A program made the position numbers and the translations under genes. Shown piece by piece: positions 1 through 6,353 of a stretch of 64,000 bases of DNA. The notes beneath the pieces are model-generated. The model was not told the DNA's origin and did no database searches. It was given only the letters and a program-made list of their open reading frames with translations. Source of the stretch: Deltaproteobacteria bacterium HGW-Deltaproteobacteria-8. Its GTDB lineage: Bacteria > Desulfobacterota > Desulfovibrionia > Desulfovibrionales > Desulfovibrionaceae. Each line of letters begins with the position of its first letter. The first letter of the stretch is position 1. Location: the NCBI GenBank assembly GCA_002840405.1, contig PHAR01000004.1:139936-203935 (forward strand). Direction: 5' to 3'.

Positions 1-190
1 TCTTGTCGAGTTCCTTCTCAGCCTTGACAAGCATCCCGGTCAGCCATTCGGTAAACTCCGGCTGCAGGGAAAACTCCCACCCTTTTGCCGTGCAAGCTTC
101 CCGGACTCCCTTATACTTGTTGTATACCTCCTCGCTGACCTTAATGTTGACCTGCTTCTCCAACCGCCCGGTTTTACGAATAATTCCCAT
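1..190 (-). CDS. Partial small hypothetical protein, cut by window edge
   Basis: An open frame starts at the ATG at 188-190 and runs off the left edge of the window without a stop, giving 63 residues. A GGAG motif sits seven bases upstream of the ATG. The visible protein begins MGIIRKTGRLEKQVNIKVSE and continues with charged, probably helical sequence ending in EFTEWLTGMLVKAEKEL. The strand 'KQVNIKVSEE' followed by a helix could fit a ribbon-helix-helix-like DNA-binding fold, but that is only a guess from pattern. I do not recognise the family. It is the first gene of the accessory island. Confidence 0.6.
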   Translation of the reverse strand, partial: MGIIRKTGRLEKQVNIKVSEEVYNKYKGVREACTAKGWEFSLQPEFTEWLTGMLVKAEKELDK

Positions 191-557
191 GACTTTACTC
201 CTGTTGATGGTTGCGGGCGCGGCCCGATTCCCAAGAAGGCTACGATCGCGCTGGAGGCAAAAGCAAATTTTTCAAGAGGGTCAGCACAATATTCTTCAAC
301 TTGTTTTCATGAGGTGACGGCTAGCGCATTCGTCTGAGCCGAACCTGCTGTCAGGACGGGAGAAGTCATGTCCATATTTGAGGTGGACTGACTGAGACGC
401 CTTTCTCCTCCCGCCGCCTTGACTCCAGCATGGCGCCGAGGTGTATGCTGAAGGCAACCCCGCTCTCTGTGACGTCGACCTCCAAATCGACACGGCCGCC
501 GTGACGTCACAACGTGCCGCAGGAAGGGATGCGCAGAACCCGTACAAAGGAGGATGA
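191..557. other. Non-coding or degraded stretch
   Basis: No convincing gene is visible here on either strand. The short open frames overlap each other, lack ribosome binding sites, and do not resemble known proteins. A palindromic TGACGTC(A) motif occurs twice (around 471 and 502) but its meaning is unknown. Confidence 0.4.
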
Positions 558-713
558 ATGTGTCTTGAGGTGCGCCCCCCGGAAATTCTTGGGCTGCTGC
601 TTGAGCATTTGGTTTGTGGTGAGCCTTGGGCTCGCCGCCGCATGCCGCAGCAGAATCAGGATTGGAGGCCCGTCTCCCCAAATGGATCAGAATCTTTGAA
701 CTGCCTGTTTTGA
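558..713 (+). CDS. Small hypothetical protein, 51 aa
   Basis: A 51-codon frame opens with ATG at 558 directly after AAAGGAGG, a near-perfect ribosome binding site five bases away, and closes with TGA just before the group II intron fragment. The protein begins MCLEVRPPEILGLLLEHLV and contains the run ARRRMPQQNQDW. It matches no family I know. Support is the ribosome binding site and the plausible leucine-rich helix; against it are the small size and the degraded surroundings. It could be the remaining 5' end of a longer gene interrupted by the intron. Confidence 0.35.
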   Translation: MCLEVRPPEILGLLLEHLVCGEPWARRRMPQQNQDWRPVSPNGSESLNCLF

Positions 714-850
714 CCTAGGGCAATGACCGGTAGCCAGCCGGTATCCAACGCCTAGCCAGCTCGGATGTTTCATGTTGCCCGTACTGGAGAGCCGTGTGCG
801 AAGGAAACTCGCCTGCACGGTTCGGGGACCAGTTGCATCAGCTACTCTGG
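714..850 (+). mobile_element. Group II intron 3' fragment (domains V and VI)
   Basis: Positions 789-823 fold as a typical domain V: GAGCCGTGTGCGA pairs with TCGC and TGCACGGTTC around an AGGAAAC loop, with the two-base bulge on the 3' side. It is followed by a short stem CCAG...CTGG at about 829-850 with a GCTACTC segment that looks like domain VI with its bulged branch-point A. The upstream sequence resembles the end of domain IV. No reverse transcriptase gene is present. Domain V is the best conserved part of group II introns, so the recognition is fairly firm; the exact ends are not. Confidence 0.6.
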
Positions 851-862
851 CGGAAGCCTGAG

Positions 863-1540
863 GTGTGAAGTGTAATTGAGTCCATTCGTTTTGATGGTGG
901 TGCGCTTGGATACGTTGAATGCCGCAAACCCCGGAAACCGGGGTCACGGGACGATACCTGCACCCTAACGGGCATGGGTCGTGACGTGGAAGGGACGCAG
1001 TGGCCGCGCGTGACGAAACCAGCTTGGTCGCTGGAGATAAGCACGATGCGGTTAGAGCAATTGCGTTAAAGGGTGAAAGCCCGACCTGTACCGCTATGGC
1101 GACGAGAGGAACTATCGATTTAAAACTCATGCGCTAGCCCTGGAGTAACGACCCGCTGTGACACCTCGGGGTCTGAAAAGAGCGAATACCAAGAGCAGTG
1201 CCTTGGTGGTGAAAGCATGAGCACAGATAGCGCCTAAGGCGGATGAAAACGGCATGTGGGGTAAAAGCCCACGGTGGCGTACTGCAACGTTAGCAGCCCG
1301 GTATTGGCTGGACGAGCAAGTGCCATTTCGACGGAATCGAGGATGAAACCTGTGGGCTACCAAGCCCGCAGGACACAGAGGCATCGTAGTAATCTCCCGC
1401 AAGGGCAACGTCTGCGTCCGACCACAAGTAAAGAGCTTGTGGCAGGTATTGGCTGGCTACCAATCCGTTAGCGAAGGACAGATGGGGCGAGGAAATGCGC
1501 CCGGACGAAGGATGCCAGGTAGGTCAAGGCAGTGATTTTG
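863..1540 (+). mobile_element. Group II intron 5' part (domains I-III-like), ORF-less
   Basis: This begins with GTGTG at 863, fitting the GTGYG 5' end of group II introns, and holds domain I-like pieces such as GGGTGAAAGCCCGACC (around 1070), GGCGACGAGAGGAAC (around 1096) and GGTAAAAGCCCACGGTGGCG (around 1260). Many short hairpins are visible and no open frame is credible. The sequence stops near 1540 before any reverse transcriptase would start. It lies directly 3' of a domain V/VI fragment, so the order is 3' end then 5' end, as in tandem copies. Boundaries are approximate. Confidence 0.5.
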
Positions 1541-1567
1541 AGAAATTTGGCAATAGGGAAACGAAGA

Positions 1568-1595
1568 GAGGGGCCGCAAGGCCCCTCTTAATTTT
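1568..1595 (+). terminator. Intrinsic terminator after intron fragment
   Basis: GAGGGGCC and GGCCCCTC form an 8-bp stem closed by a GCAA tetraloop, followed by TTAATTTT. It would end plus-strand transcripts that leave the intron fragment. Confidence 0.6.
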
Positions 1596-1748
1596 GGTCG
1601 TTTTGGGCGAGCTGCCGATTTCTCGCGGTCGATCTCACCATTTGGGCTGACATCGGGCGGCCCCGGCATCAAGCTTTACGTGGCTGAAGAGCCTCCCGAA
1701 AGCCAATACGCAGCCGGAAGGGGTCGCCCTCTTCGCACACAAATTATG

Positions 1749-1774
1749 AAAGGCTCCCCGAAGGGAGCCTTTTT
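1749..1774 (+). terminator. Intrinsic terminator
   Basis: AAGGCTCCC and GGGAGCCTT pair around a CGAA loop and are followed by TTTTT. The opposite strand also carries an A/T-rich flank, so it may additionally stop minus-strand reading from the small-ORF pair at 1830-2134. Confidence 0.6.
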
Positions 1775-1829
1775 CATGTTGCCGCCAACTGCGGCAGATT
1801 CATTCCCGCAACCAGGGAAATGTAGAATA

Positions 1830-2039
1830 CTACCGGGGCATGTCTATTGTTCCCTCCTTGCTGTCACGCTTTTGCGAGCCCACGAGTTCGCCGTATTCGT
1901 CCCGCAGCTCACCTTCCTCGGCCTGCTTGTAGTCCATAAGGTACTCGAGTTCCTCGAGATCCTTGGTCTGAGACGGCGCCGGGTAGATGGCCTGCACGTT
2001 CTTGCCATTGGCGCACTTGAGCAGTGCAACGTATCTCAT
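1830..2039 (-). CDS. Small hypothetical protein, 69 aa, second gene of a coupled pair
   Basis: The frame starts at ATG 2037-2039 and overlaps the upstream 32-codon ORF by ATGA, so its translation is probably coupled. A longer in-frame version exists, but this start has an AAAGGA motif ten bases upstream. The product begins MRYVALLKCANGKNVQAIYP and then becomes strongly acidic, with DLEELEYLMDYKQAEEGEL. It has no membrane segment or cysteine motif. I do not recognise the family. Its partner is basic, which may suggest a complex, but this is inference only. Confidence 0.5.
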   Translation of the reverse strand: MRYVALLKCANGKNVQAIYPAPSQTKDLEELEYLMDYKQAEEGELRDEYGELVGSQKRDSKEGTIDMPR

Positions 2040-2134
2040 GCTGATTTTCCTTTGCTCATCGCGAGCCTGCGTTTTGCGGCTGAGGCAATTGCCACGGTCG
2101 CAGTCGTCTTGAGTGTTCTTGTGCGTTGCTTCAT
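2036..2134 (-). CDS. Tiny basic peptide, 32 aa, first gene of a coupled pair
   Basis: ATG at 2132-2134 follows AAGGAGG with a four-base gap, the best ribosome binding site in this region. The 32-residue product, MKQRTRTLKTTATVAIASAA then KRRLAMSKGKSA, is rich in Lys, Arg, Thr and Ala. Its stop overlaps the start of the next ORF (ATGA). It may be a real peptide or a leader that sets translation of the following 69-residue protein. No known family is recognised. Confidence 0.45.
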   Translation of the reverse strand: MKQRTRTLKTTATVAIASAAKRRLAMSKGKSA

Positions 2135-2227
2135 GTTCCTCCTTGTCTATAGAACGGGCTGTTTGCATTAAGCAAACCATGCCTCATTTCTTTAAGTCAA
2201 GAGGATCAGTTTAATTTTATTAAAGAT

Positions 2228-2255
2228 TTGACAAGAAATTTGTATTTGATACAGA
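2228..2255 (+). promoter_or_regulatory. Sigma-70-type promoter with extended -10
   Basis: TTGACA at 2228-2233 is a perfect -35 box. After 16 bases comes TACAGA at 2250-2255, preceded by TG one base upstream, as in extended -10 promoters. No protein-coding gene follows within about 700 bases, which points to an RNA product. Confidence 0.5.
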
Positions 2256-2261
2256 GGCGCC

Positions 2262-2455
2262 GAGCAATGTCCTTGGTCGTGGCAAGGTCATGGTCCTCTC
2301 TCGGGCAGATGCGGTGAGGTCATGGGGCTACCTGCCATTGCCGATACTGGTTGTGTTGTCCAGAAAGACATTGTCATGCTGTGTCAAGTTGCGAAGAGAG
2401 GGAATGGTTGTGAAGGGGTAAAGGAGAAGGCCTTCCCGAGGGAAGGCCTTCTTGC
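2262..2455 (+). ncRNA. Candidate small RNA downstream of an orphan promoter
   Basis: A transcript from the promoter at 2228-2255 would start near 2262 and meet a perfect hairpin AAGGCCTTCCC/GGGAAGGCCTT at about 2428-2451, followed by CTTCTT. No convincing reading frame lies between. The segment also repeats AGGTCATGG twice. The U tract is weak, so the 3' end is uncertain, and the transcript could extend into the following hairpins. Confidence 0.25.
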
Positions 2456-2561
2456 AGCCGCCCATAGGGCGGAAAATGAAAGAGAGTCTTGCTGTTGAGT
2501 CCTGAAACGTGAGCGAACTCTTGTTTCTACTCATACTTCTTTTCAGCCGCCCAGAGGGCGG
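2455..2561. repeat. Pair of near-identical short hairpins
   Basis: CAGCCGCCC-ATA-GGGCGG (2455-2472) and CAGCCGCCC-AGA-GGGCGG (2544-2561) are the same 18-base hairpin with one loop change, 89 bases apart. Role unknown; they could be protein-binding sites in RNA or DNA. Confidence 0.6.
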
Positions 2562-2919
2562 AGGTAAATCCCTCTCACCCCAAATATGTATCCCAGGTCG
2601 CAGAACTTTGTCAACACATTTCTGCAGCAAAAGCAGCTGCCTAAGAGATTTCCAATCAGCGTGCGGTATTGACCTGCACGGAGTCATGATCCGCCGTCCC
2701 CAGAGCAACAAAGAACCTAAGTGCTGCCGGATTTATGGGCGCTTGCATATTTCTCATGCCCAGGAAAAAGGAAAGAAGGAAAAAGGAAAGCGGCCCCACC
2801 GTGGCCGCAAAGGAAAGAAGGAAACGTGCAGGTCAGAATCCTATACTGTCATGGGTGTAGGCGTTCCGTCACCAAACAGTGGCGGACATAGGAACAGCGC
2901 ATAGCACTGGCCTCTTAAA
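2562..2919. other. Gene-poor stretch with purine-rich tract
   Basis: No gene is convincing here. A plus-strand frame covers part of it but has no ribosome binding site and low-complexity sequence. A purine-rich run (about 2760-2835) of GGAAAGAAGG-type units is interrupted by the hairpin GCGGCC/GGCCGC at about 2789-2808. Confidence 0.4.
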
Positions 2920-2923
2920 CAAT

Positions 2924-2948
2924 GCTAGAGCCCGTGGGGGGCTCTAGC
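2924..2948 (-). terminator. Hairpin downstream of the 3002-3904 gene
   Basis: GCTAGAGCCC and GGGCTCTAGC form a perfect 10-bp stem with a five-base loop. Read on the minus strand it lies 54 bases after the stop of the unknown paralog gene and is followed by ATTGTTT, so it is probably that gene's terminator. Confidence 0.5.
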
Positions 2949-3001
2949 CGATGGTCATGATGAGTTGCCTCTAGGCGAGGCCTTGAACTTCTTGGCGCGG
3001 G

Positions 3002-3904
3002 CTATCTGTTGGCCGAGTGTGCATGACTGTCTGGGTCGGCTGCCACGAACAAGTGGTTGAATGGCGTGTTTTCATCAACACGGGTCCCGTCACGGCTGAC
3101 GCCATTGCGCCAGATGTGTTGGGCGGATTTGAGCCGCGGCACGTCCACATGCCAGGCTCTCAGGTCAACACTTTCCTTGGTCGACGCTTGCTTGATGAGC
3201 TTAGCGTTAAAAGGGTCCTGCGCCTTGTGCCGTATCCTGCATGCCCTCTCAATGTCCCGCGCGTGGTTGATGCTCCTTTGGTCGATCGGTCCCGGCATCC
3301 ATGACTCTCCCCACCCGCGCGCAAAGTGCTCGAGCACATGATCCGAGATGCTCTGCGGAACCTGTGCCACGAAGACGACCCCGCGTCCTTTAACAAAGGA
3401 TACAACCTCGTCGGAAGCCGATCGCGCGAACTGGCCATTGGACCACAAGTGCCCGGCCACGCGGAACGGCGCAATCACGGGGTCTCCAGCGGGGACAAGC
3501 AGGCCACAGACTTGCTGCATCTGTGCGATGATGTTGCCCTGCGTATCCGCCCAAGCGCCCACTGTCGTAAGCTGATCGTCTTCCACTCCCATTGAGTAGT
3601 AGGCGAAGCGGCTGCCGTCAGTGTTGTAGTCCACGGCGCAGGGCAGCTTGCGCAATGCCCACAGGATCGGGGACGTGAACGGGACCCCACTTGCGCAAGC
3701 GATCATCCCGCGCTGCACGGAGATGACATCGCGCAGGGCAGAGAGATGTGCTCTGCCGCTCCGGTCCAGCATACCGGCTACGCTGAAGCCCTTGCTGGCG
3801 TCCAGGACCAATTCCCTTGTCTTGACTGCGCGGCAAGGGCGTCCAGTTCTGTGGCTGAGAGCAGGGAGCTCAATGCCGTGCCTCAAAGTTGCGAGGATGT
3901 ACAT
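3002..3904 (-). CDS. Unknown protein, paralog A of an island-borne pair, 300 aa
   Basis: The start at 3904 (MYILATLRHG) was chosen because AAGGA lies nine bases upstream and because it aligns with the start of the paralog at 5276; a longer frame would add 15 residues. The two proteins align along their whole length. Shared blocks include RTGxPCRxVxTRxLxL near the N-terminus, LRDVIxVQ, a central GxIxAQMxxVCGLLxP, then IxPFRxxGHLWxxGxFAR, EVVSF, WGExWxPG and a C-terminal IWxNGxxRxG. No signal peptide, membrane segment or familiar catalytic motif is visible. It may be a soluble enzyme, given the conserved Cys, His and Trp positions. I do not recognise the family. It is transcribed towards the candidate RNA region and faces away from its paralog. 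Confidence 0.85.
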   Translation of the reverse strand: MYILATLRHGIELPALSHRTGRPCRAVKTRELVLDASKGFSVAGMLDRSGRAHLSALRDVISVQRGMIACASGVPFTSPILWALRKLPCAVDYNTDGSRFAYYSMGVEDDQLTTVGAWADTQGNIIAQMQQVCGLLVPAGDPVIAPFRVAGHLWSNGQFARSASDEVVSFVKGRGVVFVAQVPQSISDHVLEHFARGWGESWMPGPIDQRSINHARDIERACRIRHKAQDPFNAKLIKQASTKESVDLRAWHVDVPRLKSAQHIWRNGVSRDGTRVDENTPFNHLFVAADPDSHAHSANR

Positions 3905-4051
3905 GTTGTATTGTCCTTGTTGAGGTTGATGAGGAGCCAATCCTGCCACACGGAAAAACAGCGGCGCAAGGTCTAGCCAAAAGAAAAGGTTAACTTATCT
4001 CGTGCGTTGTGTGGATGGTGAGCTGATTTTGAAGCGTCCCGCTAGGGTGGG

Positions 4052-4079
4052 GACGGGGGGGCAGGAAGCCCCCCCCGTC
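4052..4079 (-). terminator. GC-rich hairpin downstream of the 4163-4510 gene
   Basis: GACGGGGGG and its complement CCCCCCGTC pair around a short loop. It sits about 85 bases after the stop of the acidic membrane protein on the minus strand. No U-run follows, so the termination role is likely but not certain. Confidence 0.45.
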
Positions 4080-4162
4080 ATGCGGCACCCGCTATTGCGC
4101 TTTGGCGGCAGCAGACCCGTGAATACCCCTGCAGCCAGAGGGAAGGGGCCTTTAGCGGTGGG

Positions 4163-4510
4163 CTAGTCGTCGTCGAAACTGCTAGACCAGCTGTCGTCGC
4201 AGGCACTGAAGGAATCATCGTCGTCGTTGGATAGCCACGAGTTGTCATCAAGGCTGGAGTCAAACATGTCGTGGTAGATGTTGTATGGAAGGTAGGCGTA
4301 GGTGATGTCTGTGAGCATGCTCGTCAGCATCGATATGCCGCACATACCTATGCCAAAGCCATAGGCGCTGCTGCCACTGTCCAAGTCCCAGTCCTCCTCC
4401 TCCATGCAGGCACGGTCCTCGGAGATCACAGTCTCTTCGGTCTTCTCTCGGGTGCGCAGGTACCAGGCAATTGCCGCAAAAATGATCGCGCTGATGATGA
4501 TTCCGGCCAT
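4163..4510 (-). CDS. Small acidic one-TM protein, 115 aa
   Basis: ATG at 4508-4510 follows AGGAGA. Residues 3-18 (GIIISAIIFAAIAWYL) form one membrane segment, followed by RTREKTEE. The rest is acidic and Ser/Asp-rich, ending in SFDDD, with a middle part (about 48-80) richer in Gly, Ile and Tyr that could form a second, weaker hydrophobic patch. The family is unknown to me. The composition suggests a small inner-membrane protein with an acidic tail. It lies between the two unknown paralogs, so a shared role is possible but unproven. Confidence 0.6.
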   Translation of the reverse strand: MAGIIISAIIFAAIAWYLRTREKTEETVISEDRACMEEEDWDLDSGSSAYGFGIGMCGISMLTSMLTDITYAYLPYNIYHDMFDSSLDDNSWLSNDDDDSFSACDDSWSSSFDDD

Positions 4511-4591
4511 GTTCTTCTCCTGGTTTGTTCCTTTTGACCTGCTGCCAATATAGCAGAAATAGGCAAAAGAGCCCAGGACAAAGTGATCAAT

Positions 4592-4753
4592 TTAGGCATG
4601 TTGAATATCTTTCTGGTAGTGTGTGGCTACTTGGGCGGTAGTTTTTAGGGAGGTGCTTGAGATGCCCATGCCATTTGCCCCGGTGGAGTTGGACCGGGTT
4701 GGTATATGTGGAGGCACCCCGCAAGGTTTTGGAGGTACCGCATAGGAAGCCAT
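4592..4753 (-). CDS. Small hypothetical protein, 53 aa
   Basis: The start MASYAVPPKPCGVPPHIPTR is preceded by GGGAGAA. An upstream in-frame ATG would add eight residues but has no ribosome binding site. The product is rich in Pro, Thr and Ser and ends HYQKDIQHA. No family is recognised. The main support is the ribosome binding site; it may be spurious. Confidence 0.3.
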   Translation of the reverse strand: MASYAVPPKPCGVPPHIPTRSNSTGANGMGISSTSLKTTAQVATHYQKDIQHA

Positions 4754-4863
4754 TGGCTTCTCCCTTTTGCACCGCATTCTGTCGACATAGCGACCTATCA
4801 GCTATCTATGACCGGAGCCCCCCGAAAACATCTCCGACCGTCGCCCGCAGCGAACAGCCAGCG

Positions 4864-4936
4864 CGAGCAAGCGGCACGCCGCAAGGCGCGGCGTAGCCGC
4901 CCCCGGAAGGGGTCGCCTTGCGGCGTGCCGCGCTCG
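4864..4936. repeat. Long interrupted inverted repeat (cruciform-forming)
   Basis: GCGGCACGCCGCAAGGCG at 4871-4888 is exactly inverted at 4914-4931, an 18-bp perfect stem. A further five base pairs (CGAGC/GCTCG) extend it past a two-base bulge. The 25-base centre contains a second small stem CCCC-GGAA-GGGG. The inner segment CCGGAAGGGGTCGCC also occurs at 1713-1727. It ends 25 bases before the minisatellite. Confidence 0.75.
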
Positions 4937-4961
4937 TGCTACCCTGCGGATAGCGATGGTT

Positions 4962-5117
4962 GGCGGAAGGAAACTGGGCGGAAGGAAACTGGGCGGAAGG
5001 AAACTGGGCGGAAGGAAACTGGGCGGAAGGAAACTGGGCGAAACTGGGCGGAAGGAAGCTGGGCGGAAGGAAGCTGGGCGGAAGGAAGCTGGGCGGAAGG
5101 AAGCTGGGCGGAAGGAA
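4962..5117. repeat. 15-bp minisatellite, about 10 units
   Basis: The unit is ACTGGGCGGAAGGAA. The left half holds four full A-type units after a partial one; then comes a shortened unit, then one more A-type unit, and the right half holds four units starting GCTGGG. Because 15 is a multiple of three, several frames on both strands stay open and give apparent repeat proteins, so coding in any of them is doubtful. It lies 160-310 bases upstream of the paralog B gene. Confidence 0.9.
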
Positions 5118-5275
5118 ACAAGGAAGGCTGGGCTATGCTGGAAATTGGCTCGCGATCATATCGACGGCCCATTGGAACAAAATATCCTGAGACGCTCTAA
5201 GGGGGGCTCTCAAAGTGAACCAGGCATGCTAATCGGCTCCGGTCTTTCTCCGAGACCACAACCAAAGGAGCTTTC

Positions 5276-6235
5276 ATGCCGATCGTTTATGTCCTCACTA
5301 CCCTTTCCAGCAGCATTGTCCTCCCCGGCCTGTCACGGCGCACCGGGGAGCCGTGCCGCATCGTTTCGACCCGGCAGTTGATCCTCGCCTGCGACCATGC
5401 CGAGGCAATCAGCCTTGTTGGCTGCCTCGACCCTCGCGGCGAAGTCTTTCGCGTCGCAGTTCGCGACATCATCGCCGTCCAAAAGTGCCTGATCGCCCAC
5501 GCAGAGGAACTACCCAGAGGCGGCAGGGTTATCCAAACCCTTGAGGCGCTTGCTCCGGCCGCGTTCCACTACGACGCTGGCGCAACGCCCTATGCCTACT
5601 GTTCCCTCGGCACGCAAGACTCGGTCGAACTCATTGGCGCCTGGCCGTCACAGCACGGCGACATCACAGCGCAGATGCTGCCCGTGTGCGGCCTCTTGAT
5701 TCCAGTGACAGACTCAATCATACCGCCGTTCCGGCAGATTGGGCACCTCTGGCCACATGGCGACTTCGCCAGGCCTTCCGGCTCAGAAATTGTATCTTTT
5801 ATCAGGGCGCCGGGCGTGATGTTCGCAGCCCGATACCCGCTTGAACTGGCGGCGAGGGTCATTGTGCGTAACGTGCAAACATGGGGAGAGACGTGGGCGC
5901 CGGGCGAAATTTCGGAAGAGGCAAAAAAGGTTGCCGCAGACATCGTGCGGCAGTGCAAGCCGCGCCGACACACCCCCCTGACGCATGACATGCTGCGCAG
6001 CGCCCTTGAGCAGCCGCCGCTGGAGGACATTGGGGATTTGCGGCATGACTATGCGCCGACCTCCCGCGCTGCGCGCATGATTTGGCACAACGGTCGAACG
6101 CGTTCGGGCGTATGTCTTTCGGCCGATAATTGGGCGGTGAACAAGCTCTTCATCACTTCAGACGAGACGTTGGACCAAAAAAGACAGAGGAGGCTCAAGC
6201 TGATCGGCGAAGGGATCACATCTGGAGAACTCTAG
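5276..6235 (+). CDS. Unknown protein, paralog B of an island-borne pair, 319 aa
   Basis: ATG at 5276 follows AAAGGAG at a good distance. The protein begins MPIVYVLTTLSSSIVLPGLS and aligns over nearly its full length with the minus-strand gene at 3002-3904. Shared blocks include RTGEPCR, RDIIAVQ, DITAQMLPVCGLLIP, IGHLWPHGDFAR, EIVSF, WGETWAPGEI and a C-terminal IWHNGRTRSG. It has about 15 extra residues at the C-terminus (KRQRRLKLIGEG). No known domain is recognised. Divergence between the copies is strong, so the duplication is old or the two were acquired separately. The gene converges with the recombinase across the terminator at 6259-6292. Confidence 0.88.
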   Translation: MPIVYVLTTLSSSIVLPGLSRRTGEPCRIVSTRQLILACDHAEAISLVGCLDPRGEVFRVAVRDIIAVQKCLIAHAEELPRGGRVIQTLEALAPAAFHYDAGATPYAYCSLGTQDSVELIGAWPSQHGDITAQMLPVCGLLIPVTDSIIPPFRQIGHLWPHGDFARPSGSEIVSFIRAPGVMFAARYPLELAARVIVRNVQTWGETWAPGEISEEAKKVAADIVRQCKPRRHTPLTHDMLRSALEQPPLEDIGDLRHDYAPTSRAARMIWHNGRTRSGVCLSADNWAVNKLFITSDETLDQKRQRRLKLIGEGITSGEL

Positions 6236-6258
6236 ATTTATCCGACTTGACAATGAGA

Positions 6259-6292
6259 CGTGGGCGAGAGGGCTCCATCCCTTTCGCCCACG
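6259..6292. terminator. Bidirectional hairpin between convergent genes
   Basis: CGTGGGCGAGAGGG pairs with CCCTTTCGCCCACG around a six-base loop, with one G-T wobble. It lies between the convergent paralog B and recombinase genes. Confidence 0.55.
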
Positions 6293-6353
6293 AGGGGCCG
6301 GAAGATTTGCTCTCCGAGTCAAGAGATGCCCGCGTCAGTTCGTCAGCCAGCCG

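Noticed and set aside
2509-2904. 131-codon frame on the plus strand in the island
   Set aside because: No ribosome binding site, covers a hairpin and a purine-rich tract, and encodes a Lys/Gly-rich run without similarity to known proteins.
4962-5117. CRISPR array
   Set aside because: Direct tandem 15-bp units without spacers and no cas genes in the window.
4956-5381. Repeat-protein frames over the minisatellite
   Set aside because: Because the unit is 15 bases, frames on both strands are open by chance; none has a convincing start, and several overlap the 5276 gene.
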